Assembly (NCBI GenBank): GCA_033439795.1
Contig: JAUTDP010000008.1
Location: 682,001 to 746,000 of the forward strand
Direction: 5' to 3'
Source of the DNA: Sordaria brevicollis
Taxonomy: Eukaryota; Ascomycota; Sordariomycetes; Sordariales; Sordariaceae
Length of the DNA stretch: 64,000 nucleotides
A model generated the notes under the pieces. That model worked only from the letters and a program-made list of their open reading frames with translations, was not told the origin of the DNA and searched no databases. Position numbers and translations under genes: made by a program. Positions 44,614-53,361 of this stretch are shown one piece after another (position 1 is the first letter of the stretch; each line of letters starts with the position of its first letter).

Positions 44614-45467
44614 AGGGTTGGGTTGGGTGGGAATGGGATGGGGTTTGTGGCAGTTGTGGCCGTGATGGGGGCCTTGTTGGTTTGAGTGGAAGCGTTGTGG
44701 ACAAGAGACGGCGTTGGATTTGGGCTTCGCTTCTTTGAGCTTTAATAGTGGAAGTGGCGGAGGAGATGTTCTGTCAGCGAAGGCGGTGGAGTGGCAAGTT
44801 ACTTGCACTGATTAAACCTGGAGCAGAGAAGGTTGAAAATAATTTTGGAAATTAGGTAATGTTGGTGGGTTGAAGGTAGGTATGGCTGGCATCGATGAAT
44901 GTTGAACTCTTCTCAGTTTTGCAATTTACTCCCTTCCCACTCACCGACCATTCCACCTCTCCTCGTCTCGGGATCAAGGCACCCTGCATACCCGCGTGCC
45001 GTTTTCTTTTGTCCGACTACCCAGCCCTCCTACAAAAATCCTCGCTGTTTGCTTCTCCTGCATCAGTCTGAGCCTCAACAACGGTCGCACAAGGGGCTTG
45101 ATGCCTTGTGGGCTCACAATGCGGACCTCTGTTCAAAGGGCCGATCGAGACATGGCCTCCAAGGGCCGGCGGTGAAGGCTACTTGCATGATCCTGAACGA
45201 CATTTGCGAAGAAGTCAGCAAAGAACGTGTTCACGTGGAAAAACACCGAACCACGGTTCGAGGCCATAATGTCTCGTACTCGTTCTTTGAGGCCTTTGGG
45301 GGACACATGCAGTTTTCCGTGTTACTGGTTCGCGGTCGGCAGAGGGCTGTTGGGCTTTCAAGGGTCCATATAAGTCGATGGGGATGACTCGAGATGTCAT
45401 AGCCTAGGCCACATGCGCCCAAACCCTGATCTCTTCAAATCCAAACCAAGACGTTTCAACACCCTCG
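44614..45467. other. Spacer and promoter of the CorA-like gene
   Basis: About 850 bp between tandem plus-strand genes. No confident gene. A TATA box lies at 45367-45374. Confidence 0.5.
45367..45374 (+). promoter_or_regulatory. TATA box of the CorA-like gene
   Basis: CATATAAG on the coding strand, 94 bp before the ATG at 45468. Position and context are typical for a TATA element. Confidence 0.45.
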
Positions 45468-47102
45468 ATGGACGGCTTCCGCCTACTAGCTCACCAAGCA
45501 GCCGGCCTCCCAAACTCTGACCTCGATATCGACCGTAACCTCGACTCCGATCTCTGGCCGCCTATCCTCTCCTTTACAAATTGTTCCCAACCCGAAGAAT
45601 ATCTCCAAGAATTCAGCATTGTTTCCTGGTCAGATGACACTTTCAGTTCATGGGGTATCTCTGACATCCCTCAATCACTCTTAAATACTCAAGCCGGACA
45701 GGATACACTCACGAAGCCGATGCCGCTCCCGTCTACTTCCGCTTACATTCCTTCCGGATATACCACGCCTTCCAGCACTGAACAATCCTCGACGTCCAGG
45801 CTTCCATCATCCTCAAGTGTAACCACCCCCAAGCCTGAAGTCCAGGCCTTTTTACGCCTCATCAGAATTACCCACAATTCCCGCCGTTCCCTACTCGTCA
45901 ACCCTCAACTTTTCCTTCGCATCTTTGGCCTGCTAGACCTCGATGCCCACGCCCTGTACCTCTTTCACACGCACACCCCCGGTTTCCACAATCTAAATTG
46001 CGGTACTGCTTCTACTTCTCAGAAGTCTTCTGCTCCTCTCGATGAATCGGTCAATGTACTCAGGTTTTACTTGTCAAGCAACGAAGTCACAACTATTTGG
46101 AGCTATAATGTCAAGACACGAACGACACTGGGGCTGTGTATCATGGATGAGAGTGTGAAACACAAATTCGGGACCGTCAAGTATCACCTGGAAGCATTCA
46201 AGGAGACGTTGAGTAGTCCGATGGTGATAGTGTGCGCGGACATTGCGAGAGCGGTGGTTTGGAACGGTGAAATCAACATCAACTATGACGAATTGGAGTG
46301 GTGCCAAAGAAGAAACAGAAAAGGGACCGACAGGGACATGGAGATTGGGGCGAAGTCATCAGACAGCATCTACACCCCCTCAATGGAACTCTCCCCAGCA
46401 TTAATGGAAACCCTCTCCCGCCAATGTCGAGTCCTCGGCCGCGTAGTCACCAAAGCCCAACAAGCCAAATCAACCCTCAACCTAGCTCTCAAGATAGCCA
46501 AACAGCTAAAAACCCGGAAATTCTGGCTCAAACTAACCCCCCAGGGGCACCCCAACACCAACCCCACGGACATGGACCCATCAACCGAACAAGCAAACAC
46601 CCAAATCCGCCTCGTCCTCCACCAACTCATCATCCCACAACTCAAAGCCCGCATCTTCGGCTGGACCTGCCGCCAAAAAGAAGCAACAGCCTGGACCAAC
46701 GTGCTCATGGCGCGGATTTCAAGAACGGACGTGTCTACCAACCATAGAGAAGCCTCGTCTATGCGGGTGATTGCCGTCATGACCATGGCTTTTCTGCCGG
46801 CCACGTTTTTTGCCACGCTTTTTGCGTTGCCGGCTTTTCAGTGGGAGGTTGTTGATGGGTGGGATTCTTCGAATTCGATGGGGAGAGGGTGTGGGAGGTG
46901 TGGTGGAGGTGGAAGTGGTGGAAATGAGGAAGATGATGGTGAGGGGGTTATCCAGAAGAGTTTTTGGGTGTGGGTGGCGTTTTCGGTGCCGATGACCATG
47001 TTTGTGTTTGCGGTTTGTGGGGTGACGAGTTCGAGTTGGTGGGTGGAGGGGAGGAGGGAGTGGTGGGGGAGGGTGAGGGTGAGGGCTAGGAGGGGGAGGT
47101 GA
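45468..47102 (+). CDS. CorA-like membrane protein, 544 residues
   Basis: Intronless frame from ATG 45468. The soluble N-terminal two thirds contain a Ser/Thr/Pro linker (residues about 85-125) and then a fold with TTIWSYNVKTRTTLGLCIMD, as in fungal CorA-like proteins. The C-terminus has two predicted membrane helices: SSMRVIAVMTMAFLPATFFA (TM1, about 433-455), whose M..AFLPATFF pattern is the hallmark of the fungal CorA-like family, and FWVWVAFSVPMTMFVFAV (TM2, about 499-519). The loop between them is Gly/Asp/Glu-rich (GGGSGGNEEDDGEG). The magnesium-selectivity GMN tripeptide of true CorA channels is absent after TM1, so metal transport is uncertain; many fungal members are of this GMN-less type. 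The tail is basic (GRVRVRARRGR). Confidence 0.85.
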   Translation: MDGFRLLAHQAAGLPNSDLDIDRNLDSDLWPPILSFTNCSQPEEYLQEFSIVSWSDDTFSSWGISDIPQSLLNTQAGQDTLTKPMPLPSTSAYIPSGYTTPSSTEQSSTSRLPSSSSVTTPKPEVQAFLRLIRITHNSRRSLLVNPQLFLRIFGLLDLDAHALYLFHTHTPGFHNLNCGTASTSQKSSAPLDESVNVLRFYLSSNEVTTIWSYNVKTRTTLGLCIMDESVKHKFGTVKYHLEAFKETLSSPMVIVCADIARAVVWNGEININYDELEWCQRRNRKGTDRDMEIGAKSSDSIYTPSMELSPALMETLSRQCRVLGRVVTKAQQAKSTLNLALKIAKQLKTRKFWLKLTPQGHPNTNPTDMDPSTEQANTQIRLVLHQLIIPQLKARIFGWTCRQKEATAWTNVLMARISRTDVSTNHREASSMRVIAVMTMAFLPATFFATLFALPAFQWEVVDGWDSSNSMGRGCGRCGGGGSGGNEEDDGEGVIQKSFWVWVAFSVPMTMFVFAVCGVTSSSWWVEGRREWWGRVRVRARRGR

Positions 47103-47515
47103 GCTGCTAGCAGGTGGTACTTTCATTGATCAAGACATCTACGGTACGTGATCTCAATGCTTGAATGCTTCAGTGTATTGGGTATCTTTTCAAATTGGGA
47201 TACATTTTTATCTACATTGTTCGTCTAGTTGTCTACGGTCTAGGACTCCAGTACTGGTTTGCCATATAACTACTATCTATCTGCCATCTAAGCAAGTGCT
47301 CTGGGTTTTTACCAAGCGGTTTCCCAGCGAAGTATCATCATGTTTTTGCCTCGAGGTTGCCTTTATGGACTTGCGAACATTGGCACGCAATATAATCAGA
47401 GAGTGAACCCTCAAGTTGCGACTTCGGACTGCCGGTAGATGCTGTTAATCTGTCTTTGTCTTGTATCGACGACGACCTGGTTGTCATTTCCAATCCTTCA
47501 ACTAAACCATATCAA
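47103..47515. other. Convergent spacer
   Basis: About 410 bp between convergent stop codons; presumably two 3' UTRs. Nothing else seen. Confidence 0.55.
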
Positions 47516-49075
47516 TCACTCCCTCCTCCGCTCAACCCCATCCTCCTCCTCATCATCACCCCTTTCCCTAACGACCTGCTCCTGTTCCTCCTCCTCCACC
47601 TCCTCATGCCTATGCAACTTGATATTAATAAACATGACAAAAACCCCCAAATCATACGTCAACCTCAACGCACCCGCCACCACAAACGCCACCCAAAACC
47701 GGCCCCCATCCGCCAACACGCCCGTGATACTCGGTCCCATCGTCGACGCCAGCGTCCTCAACGTTCCCGTGATACCCATAACCGCCGTTCTCTCCTCCGG
47801 TCTAACCGCCGCAGCAATGAGCGCCGCCCTCGGCGCCTGATCCATATTGTTTAATCCCACCCTGACCAACAAGAGCGCAAACGCGGCCGTGACATTCTTC
47901 GGCCAAGGGAAGAACAGAACCGCTGCTGACGAGGGGATGTGCGTAAAGACCATGGTGTTGACCAGACCGATGTGGCGTGCCATAGGGCCTGCGAAGACGG
48001 AGGATAAAGCGGCGAGGAAGTAGGCCACTGATAGGAAGTCTCCCAAGGTGGACTTTGGGACGTGAAACTTCCGGTCCATGTAGTATGTCGTTAAGCTCAT
48101 GGAGACCATGCCGTCGGCGACGCAGTCGACCATTAGCAAAGCCCAGAGGATGAGCATGACTGAGAGGGTCGATCTTGAAATCTCCACGTTGAACCACCCT
48201 TTTGTCTGTTTTGGTTCATCCTCCTCTTCTTCCCTCTGCCCAACAACCCCAGACGGCCCAGCCCCCTCCCCAGCAGCAGGAAGCAACGGCTCCGTCTCCC
48301 CCCGCGTAGCATCCGCTTCCGGCTCCAACACCTGCACCTCCCCTCTCACCCCCTTTCCATTCCCCTCCCTCCCACTTCTGCCATCGCGATTCCCACCCAA
48401 CTCACACCTCCCCCCCATCCCCAACACCCCCACCACATTAACCACCCCCATAACCACATACCCCCAAAAAACCCCATGATACGCCCTCCTCCCCTCCCAC
48501 CCTTTGCCCTCAACAAGCCACTGCACCACCCTCCCCGCCACCGCCGTCCCCACACAACTCCCCGCCGAGCTCATAGCCACATACCACCCCAACACCTCCG
48601 CCCTCGTCTCCTGGTCCGTCAACTCGCTCACCATACTCTCCTCAATAGCCCTAAACGGTCCAAAATCGCCTCCCGTGGCGCTGATCACGCCCACCACCGC
48701 CGCTGCTAGTAAAATCCAGTAGTTTTCGCACGTCGCGAACACAATCCCGGAGCAAATCATCATCCCCGCCCCGACCAGTAACGTCCGTCGTCTACCCAGG
48801 CGGTCGGCGATAAGCGTGAGGAGGAGGGAGAGGACCACATCTCCCAAAAGGGTCAAAGTCATGAAGAGGCCGATTTGGGAGTCGGTTAATTTTAGGGAAG
48901 AGAAGAAGAGGGCGAGGATGAGGGAGGAGGCGCCGTAGGAGAGCATGCGGGTGGTGCGGTTGAGGATGATGAGTAGGGCGTCGGAGGGGGTGGAGAGGAG
49001 GGTGGGGAGGGCTGTTAGGGCGTAGAGACGCCGGCCTAGGCCGGGGGTGAGACGAGGGGGGTTGTCGGGGGGCAT
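47516..49075 (-). CDS. MFS transporter, 519 residues, intronless
   Basis: Single frame from ATG 49075. The N-terminal six-helix bundle contains SSLKLTDSQIGLFMTLTLLG and LIADRLGRRRTLLVGAGMM, the MFS loop 2-3 motif (G-D-R-hGRR type). ATGGDFGPFRAIEESMVSEL follows in TM4-5. A long charged cytosolic loop (about residues 215-290, Gly/Glu-rich with EPEADATRGETEPLLPAAGE) separates the halves. The C-terminal bundle includes VDCVADGMVSMSLTTYYMDR and VGLNNMDQAPRAALIAAAVR, then a very acidic tail (EEVEEEEQEQVVRERGDDEE). This is not the ACS family of the other two MFS genes. The GPFRAIEES block resembles a poorly studied fungal and bacterial MFS group with predicted efflux roles; substrate unknown. No intron is needed. 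Confidence 0.88.
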   Translation of the reverse strand: MPPDNPPRLTPGLGRRLYALTALPTLLSTPSDALLIILNRTTRMLSYGASSLILALFFSSLKLTDSQIGLFMTLTLLGDVVLSLLLTLIADRLGRRRTLLVGAGMMICSGIVFATCENYWILLAAAVVGVISATGGDFGPFRAIEESMVSELTDQETRAEVLGWYVAMSSAGSCVGTAVAGRVVQWLVEGKGWEGRRAYHGVFWGYVVMGVVNVVGVLGMGGRCELGGNRDGRSGREGNGKGVRGEVQVLEPEADATRGETEPLLPAAGEGAGPSGVVGQREEEEDEPKQTKGWFNVEISRSTLSVMLILWALLMVDCVADGMVSMSLTTYYMDRKFHVPKSTLGDFLSVAYFLAALSSVFAGPMARHIGLVNTMVFTHIPSSAAVLFFPWPKNVTAAFALLLVRVGLNNMDQAPRAALIAAAVRPEERTAVMGITGTLRTLASTMGPSITGVLADGGRFWVAFVVAGALRLTYDLGVFVMFINIKLHRHEEVEEEEQEQVVRERGDDEEEDGVERRRE

Positions 49076-49839
49076 TTTTGGTGGTGGTTTTGATGTGGAG
49101 TTTGAGGTTGTTGTTGAGGTTGGGTGTCGTACCCGGCCTTAACTGAGGTGAAATCGATAATGGGAATCGCGATGAGCTAAACAAACCAGGCCAGGCGGGA
49201 ATTTGTGTGTCGGCAAAAGAGTGATGGCCAAAATAACGAAGAAAAAAAGAAGTACAGTAACCAGAGATCTGGCAAGGGTGTGGTTATATAGAGGTACCGA
49301 AAATCCGGCGATATTGGTCCTCGAGGTTGAGTCAACACCGTCGTTGCGATGTCGATTTTTCTCCGTTCGGAGACTCGGAGCCGAACCGGCGATCACCGGT
49401 TTTTCGATACTTCGCACACCTCTAACCCTATACGCTACCTCTAGCTTAAATCCTTCGTATGACGCCATCTGGATGAACCCTGGGTCTTTGGCAAAATCGG
49501 TTGGTCAATTGGACTGTCGGCAACGTTGGTCGGGTATCCTAACGACGACGGTCTTGGCTTGGCCGGGCCGGTGATAGTCGGGTTTAAGGGCCAACATTAA
49601 CAACATCAGCATCATAGCCAAAACTATAACTAGAAGTAAGCTCACATACGTCCCCAAGATTGGGAATATGTAAAGTAACAGAAACCCAAAGGCATAAATT
49701 ATCTTATAGTAACAATAATAAAATCTACCGCCAAACCCAACAAAAGCACAAAAACGCCCACCCAACAAGAAATATGTTACAACCCAAAGCATGATACAAT
49801 TCCAATCCCAACCCTTCAACACCCCAACTCAACAGCCCA
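49076..49839. other. Spacer upstream of the intronless MFS gene
   Basis: About 760 bp: promoter of the MFS gene on the left, and an AT-richer 3' flank of the GDSL-like gene on the right (about 49600-49800). No gene recognised. Confidence 0.5.
49284..49290 (-). promoter_or_regulatory. TATA-like element of the intronless MFS gene
   Basis: TATATAACC on the minus strand about 210 bp upstream of the ATG at 49075. Confidence 0.35.
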
Positions 49840-51832
49840 CTAAACATGATCCACAACATCCTTCCAAACCCCCTCATCCTTCATATTCCCTCCCATCGGT
49901 CCAACCGACTCCTTCTCCTCCCTCATCCTCACCTCCTCCGCCGCCTCCTTTCCTATCTCCCTAATCGCTCTCGTCCCCAACGTCAAGGGTGTGTAAAAGA
50001 GATGATCATCCGGGTTGTTACACACCATTTCTTTTCTCTCCTCTCCGGTTTTCCCTGCTTTCCCTGCTGCTGCTGTTTCCTTCTTGACCCCAGCTACCGC
50101 TCTTCGGGCTTGACCTGATGTCTTTCCCTGCCCAACTCCTTGAGCGGCGGCGGCTGTGGCTTTAGAGTTAGAGACGGATCCCTCTTCCGATCCCAATATT
50201 GTTTCGTCGTCATTGCCGCCGACCGGCATCACGCATGGTTTGGTAACTTCCTTATACCACTTGCCCACCGGCTGTTGACGGCCGTTTCCATTGCCATCGG
50301 ATAATCCAGAGTCGCGGAGCTGGCCCTCGACTAAAGCGGTGAGGAGGTAGGAGGGTAGGTCGTAGGTGATGAAATCCCTTACCAACTTTCTTCTCTTCTT
50401 CCCTTCCCCGTCAACTGCCCCCTTCTCCTTTTCTGTTTGCTGGTTGTTCTTGGGCTGAGCGACAGCAGCCCTCTTCCTCCCGCCCTCATCCATTTCCCGC
50501 CTCTTCTTGTTCTCCTCAGGATCATGTTTCTTCCCACCCAGAGCTTTACCCCCACCAACCTTCTCCCCCCCTCCCCCTCCTCTTCACTCCGCAAATAAAT
50601 CAAATTCGGATCCACCTCATCCCCCTCCTCAGTCCACCTCCACAACCCTTCCCCCATCTCCCCATTCCAACGCTGCGTCAGCCTCGCCGCATTCCTCATC
50701 TGCTCCGCCTTCGAATTCGGCTCTGGAGTCTCCGGTCTTTCCAGATTCCACCCCGGCGCCAACGTAACATCGAACAACGCTGGGAAAAACACCCTAAAGT
50801 GTTCCGGTTTCGGACCGGTGACTTTTGATTTCGATGAGATAGCGGCGACAGGTTTCTTTGGTTTGGGATGGTATACTTCGGGGTCGATAATCTTCATCGG
50901 CCCCTTTTTCGTCTTCTCCGACTCTCGGGAGGCTATTTTTTGGTTGGGGGGTGGTGAGGAAACAGGGAGGGGAAGGGTGGTGGCGGCGTCATAAAGACGG
51001 TCAACTTGGTCTACTACGTGGCTGACTAGCTGGTTGAGAACCGTGATGCCAGTGTCGAGGGGGAGAGAGGCGAGGGACCAGATGTCCCATTGACCTATGT
51101 TAAACACGTAGATGGTCTGGTTTGCGCGGGGGAAGGTGGTGCTGTTTTGGAGGTCGAGGAAGGAGGTAACTTGCACGCTGAGGTCGGGTAGTAACTTGGA
51201 GACGGGGAAGAGATGTGGTTGGAAGGAGTAATCGTATCCTGGGCCGTGAGTCTTTTTGAGCTTGGTGGTGTTTTGGAGGGTTTGGCGGACGGCTTCGACG
51301 TAGATGGCGTTGGAGATCAAAGTGTGCGCCGGAGGATGGATGTTGGGTGGGATGAAGGAGAGGTAGTGGGAGCATTTTAGCTGTCCAACACAAACCGTCA
51401 GCAATGGATAACGGAAAACTGGGATGGGGAAGGAAGACTAACCTCCCGACACATAACCTCCGTCCACCCCTCCCTCCGCATCTCCTTCTCTCCTCTCGTC
51501 CAAGCGGGCGTCGCTACATCATCGCCACCAAAAACCACCATCCGTAGCCCACCGGGGTTTTGTGGCGATAGAAACTCGTAGTGTAGCTTGTCGTCTTTGA
51601 CCACGTTCGTGCTTTCGTCGTCGGCAGTCCATTTAAACGGGTTGGAGGAGGACAAGCCATCGCCGAAGCCTCGTCGAATAACGAGTAGAGTGGCAAAGAT
51701 GAGTGTCGAACCGAAGATGAGTTGAAGCAGGATTCGAGGTCCTCGGTGTAGTACTCGCGAGGAAAAGAAGGAGAGGAATTCTTGAAAGTTACATGGCTTC
51801 ATTGTGCCGGGGGGCTGGCCATGGAGGACCAT
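49840..51832 (-). CDS. Membrane-anchored GDSL/SGNH-like protein, one frame break
   Basis: Exon 1 is 51832-51443 (130 codons); a 62 bp intron (GTTAGT donor, GCTGAC branch, CAG) follows; exon 2 runs from 51380. Residues about 36-54 form a signal anchor (ILLQLIFGSTLIFATLLVI), so the protein is probably type II, with its bulk in the lumen or outside. LRMVVFGGDDVATP resembles GDSL block I with GDD instead of GDS; FNIGQWDIWSLASLP and PALFDVTLAPGWNLERP are conserved in this fungal group; NNPDDHLFYTPLTLGTRAIR supplies a C-terminal Asp/His region. The missing nucleophile Ser in block I leaves catalysis doubtful. The frame changes in a Glu/Gly/Arg linker; one extra G in the seven-G run at about 50555-50561 restores a 643-residue protein. 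An intron from a GTAAAG nearby is a weaker alternative. Esterase or polysaccharide-modifying roles are only inference. Confidence 0.7.
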
Positions 51833-52812
51833 GCCGCGGCGCAGACTGGGTTGGTGATGATGGAGTGATGGCCGAGTGTCTGGGAGAAGATGTAATCGGA
51901 GTGCACTGAGGGGTATGGATGACTTGACGAGATGGAAGGGTTGAAAGTTCGGAGAGCGATGCGATGAGTACAGAACGAAGGTAATGTCAATGCGAAAATC
52001 CCGGAGTATGAAGCTGTGATGGAGGTATAGTATGATGGTTCAATCCAAAACGAGAGGCGGCGGAGAGCTGGTTGTCGGGAAGCAGGTAAGGAACAAGATG
52101 GAATTCTGCTGGACATGTTAGGACTTCCCGCTCAAGCCTCGTTTCGAACTGGACCACCCACCTGGTAACTGACCCGAAAGACGGGTTGAAACGACGGTAA
52201 AATACGAGTGTCCTGTGACGTAAAGGGTCCGGGACTGGATCAGTGCTCCGGGGAACGGCCCGTGCCAAGTACCTGCCAAGACGGAGCTTCAGGGGTAACT
52301 AACGGGGGCTTCAACGGTCGCCAAGTGGTGAAGATCCGGGGTTTAGAACTCCGCTATAATGATTGATGGCTTTCTCGAGTTAAGATGTTTGGAAACAAAA
52401 AAAACGTAACATGCAACCATGAACAGTCCAACGCTGACAGCGAAGCACCCAGTAAAAGTACACACCCAAATGCAGTATACAAGCACGAGTCAAGCTTCCC
52501 CAAAATGAACCGATTCGCAAGCGGACCCATCGATACACCCCTTGACATCCCCCTAATTCCCGGACACCCCCTTCGAAGTGGAAGCCACACCACCACCGCC
52601 TGGCTGGACGCGTCATGTATCCCTCGCCAGGGTGGAAAGGCCGCGTAAGTCATGATCTCCGCATGGATCCAAGTATGCACCGCGGTCGACAACGCTGCAA
52701 GTCTCTGTCTCTACCGACCCACGCCCTGCTTTCCCATCATGAAACTCCGAAACACAGGATTCGTCATCCTCCGAGAAACCCTCAGCCTCGCAGCTGTCCG
52801 TTTTAACGCTCC
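51833..52812. other. Spacer upstream of the GDSL-like gene
   Basis: About 980 bp between two minus-strand genes. An 87-codon plus-strand frame with ATG at 52385 has ordinary composition but no recognisable domain, and I leave it out. The rest is presumably promoter and 3' flank. Confidence 0.45.
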
Positions 52813-53361
52813 CTACTCTTTAAGCTTCCTCAGTTTCCTCACCTCCAGCCACGCCCCCACGATAGCAAACCCACTCAACACCGGAAACAGCCGTCCCTGG
52901 GGGAAATCGGTGCCCCCAATCATGGGGAACTCGGGATCCGTCCCTGCAGTGTTGGGATACAAAATAGCTGCCAGACCAGCCAGCCAGTAAATACTCCCGA
53001 GGAAGCCCGCCATTCTGAAGGACTCCTTCAACCGGGCAAGTCGTTCGGCTAGCACGGCTGGTGTGGAAGCCGGGCCTAACTTTGCGATACGCCGGGGGTT
53101 TATCCAGGTGTAGTAAAGCGTTGCGAGACCTAGGGTTAGGGAGAGGGTGATGGTTTGGCCGCAGTGGAATCTGTTGAGGAGCTTTAGCATGTTGCTTGTA
53201 CCATAAAGATCATAAGGCTCTGACAACGGGGTAGTAGCTACGTACTTTGCGTGTGGCTTCCAGGCCGGGTTGAAGATGTGTGAATCGGAGTAGTCGGCCA
53301 TTGGGGTGGCGAAGAGGAGGAAGAGGGCGTCGATGGTGAGGAGGATCTTTCCGATTCCCAT
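52813..53361 (-). CDS. DUF6640-type small membrane protein, 157 residues
   Basis: Exons 53361-53246 and 53170-52813 on the minus strand. The 75 bp intron (GTACGT donor, GCTAAAG region, CAACAG acceptor) divides by three and has no in-frame stop. Splicing is supported because it creates FNPAWKPHAKFHCGQT, the family signature HIFNP.W.PHAKFHNGQT, which the unspliced reading breaks with 25 extra residues. Four hydrophobic segments are visible: ILLTIDALFLLFATPMADYS, TITLSLTLGLATLYYTW, GFLGSIYWLAGLAAILYP and LFPVLSGFAIVGAWLEV. Related proteins are annotated as acetyltransferase-like, but no function is established. The ATG at 53361 starts directly before the first helix; an upstream in-frame GTG start is unlikely. 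Confidence 0.82.
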   Translation of the reverse strand: MGIGKILLTIDALFLLFATPMADYSDSHIFNPAWKPHAKYVATTPLSEPYDLYGTSNMLKLLNRFHCGQTITLSLTLGLATLYYTWINPRRIAKLGPASTPAVLAERLARLKESFRMAGFLGSIYWLAGLAAILYPNTAGTDPEFPMIGGTDFPQGRLFPVLSGFAIVGAWLEVRKLRKLKE

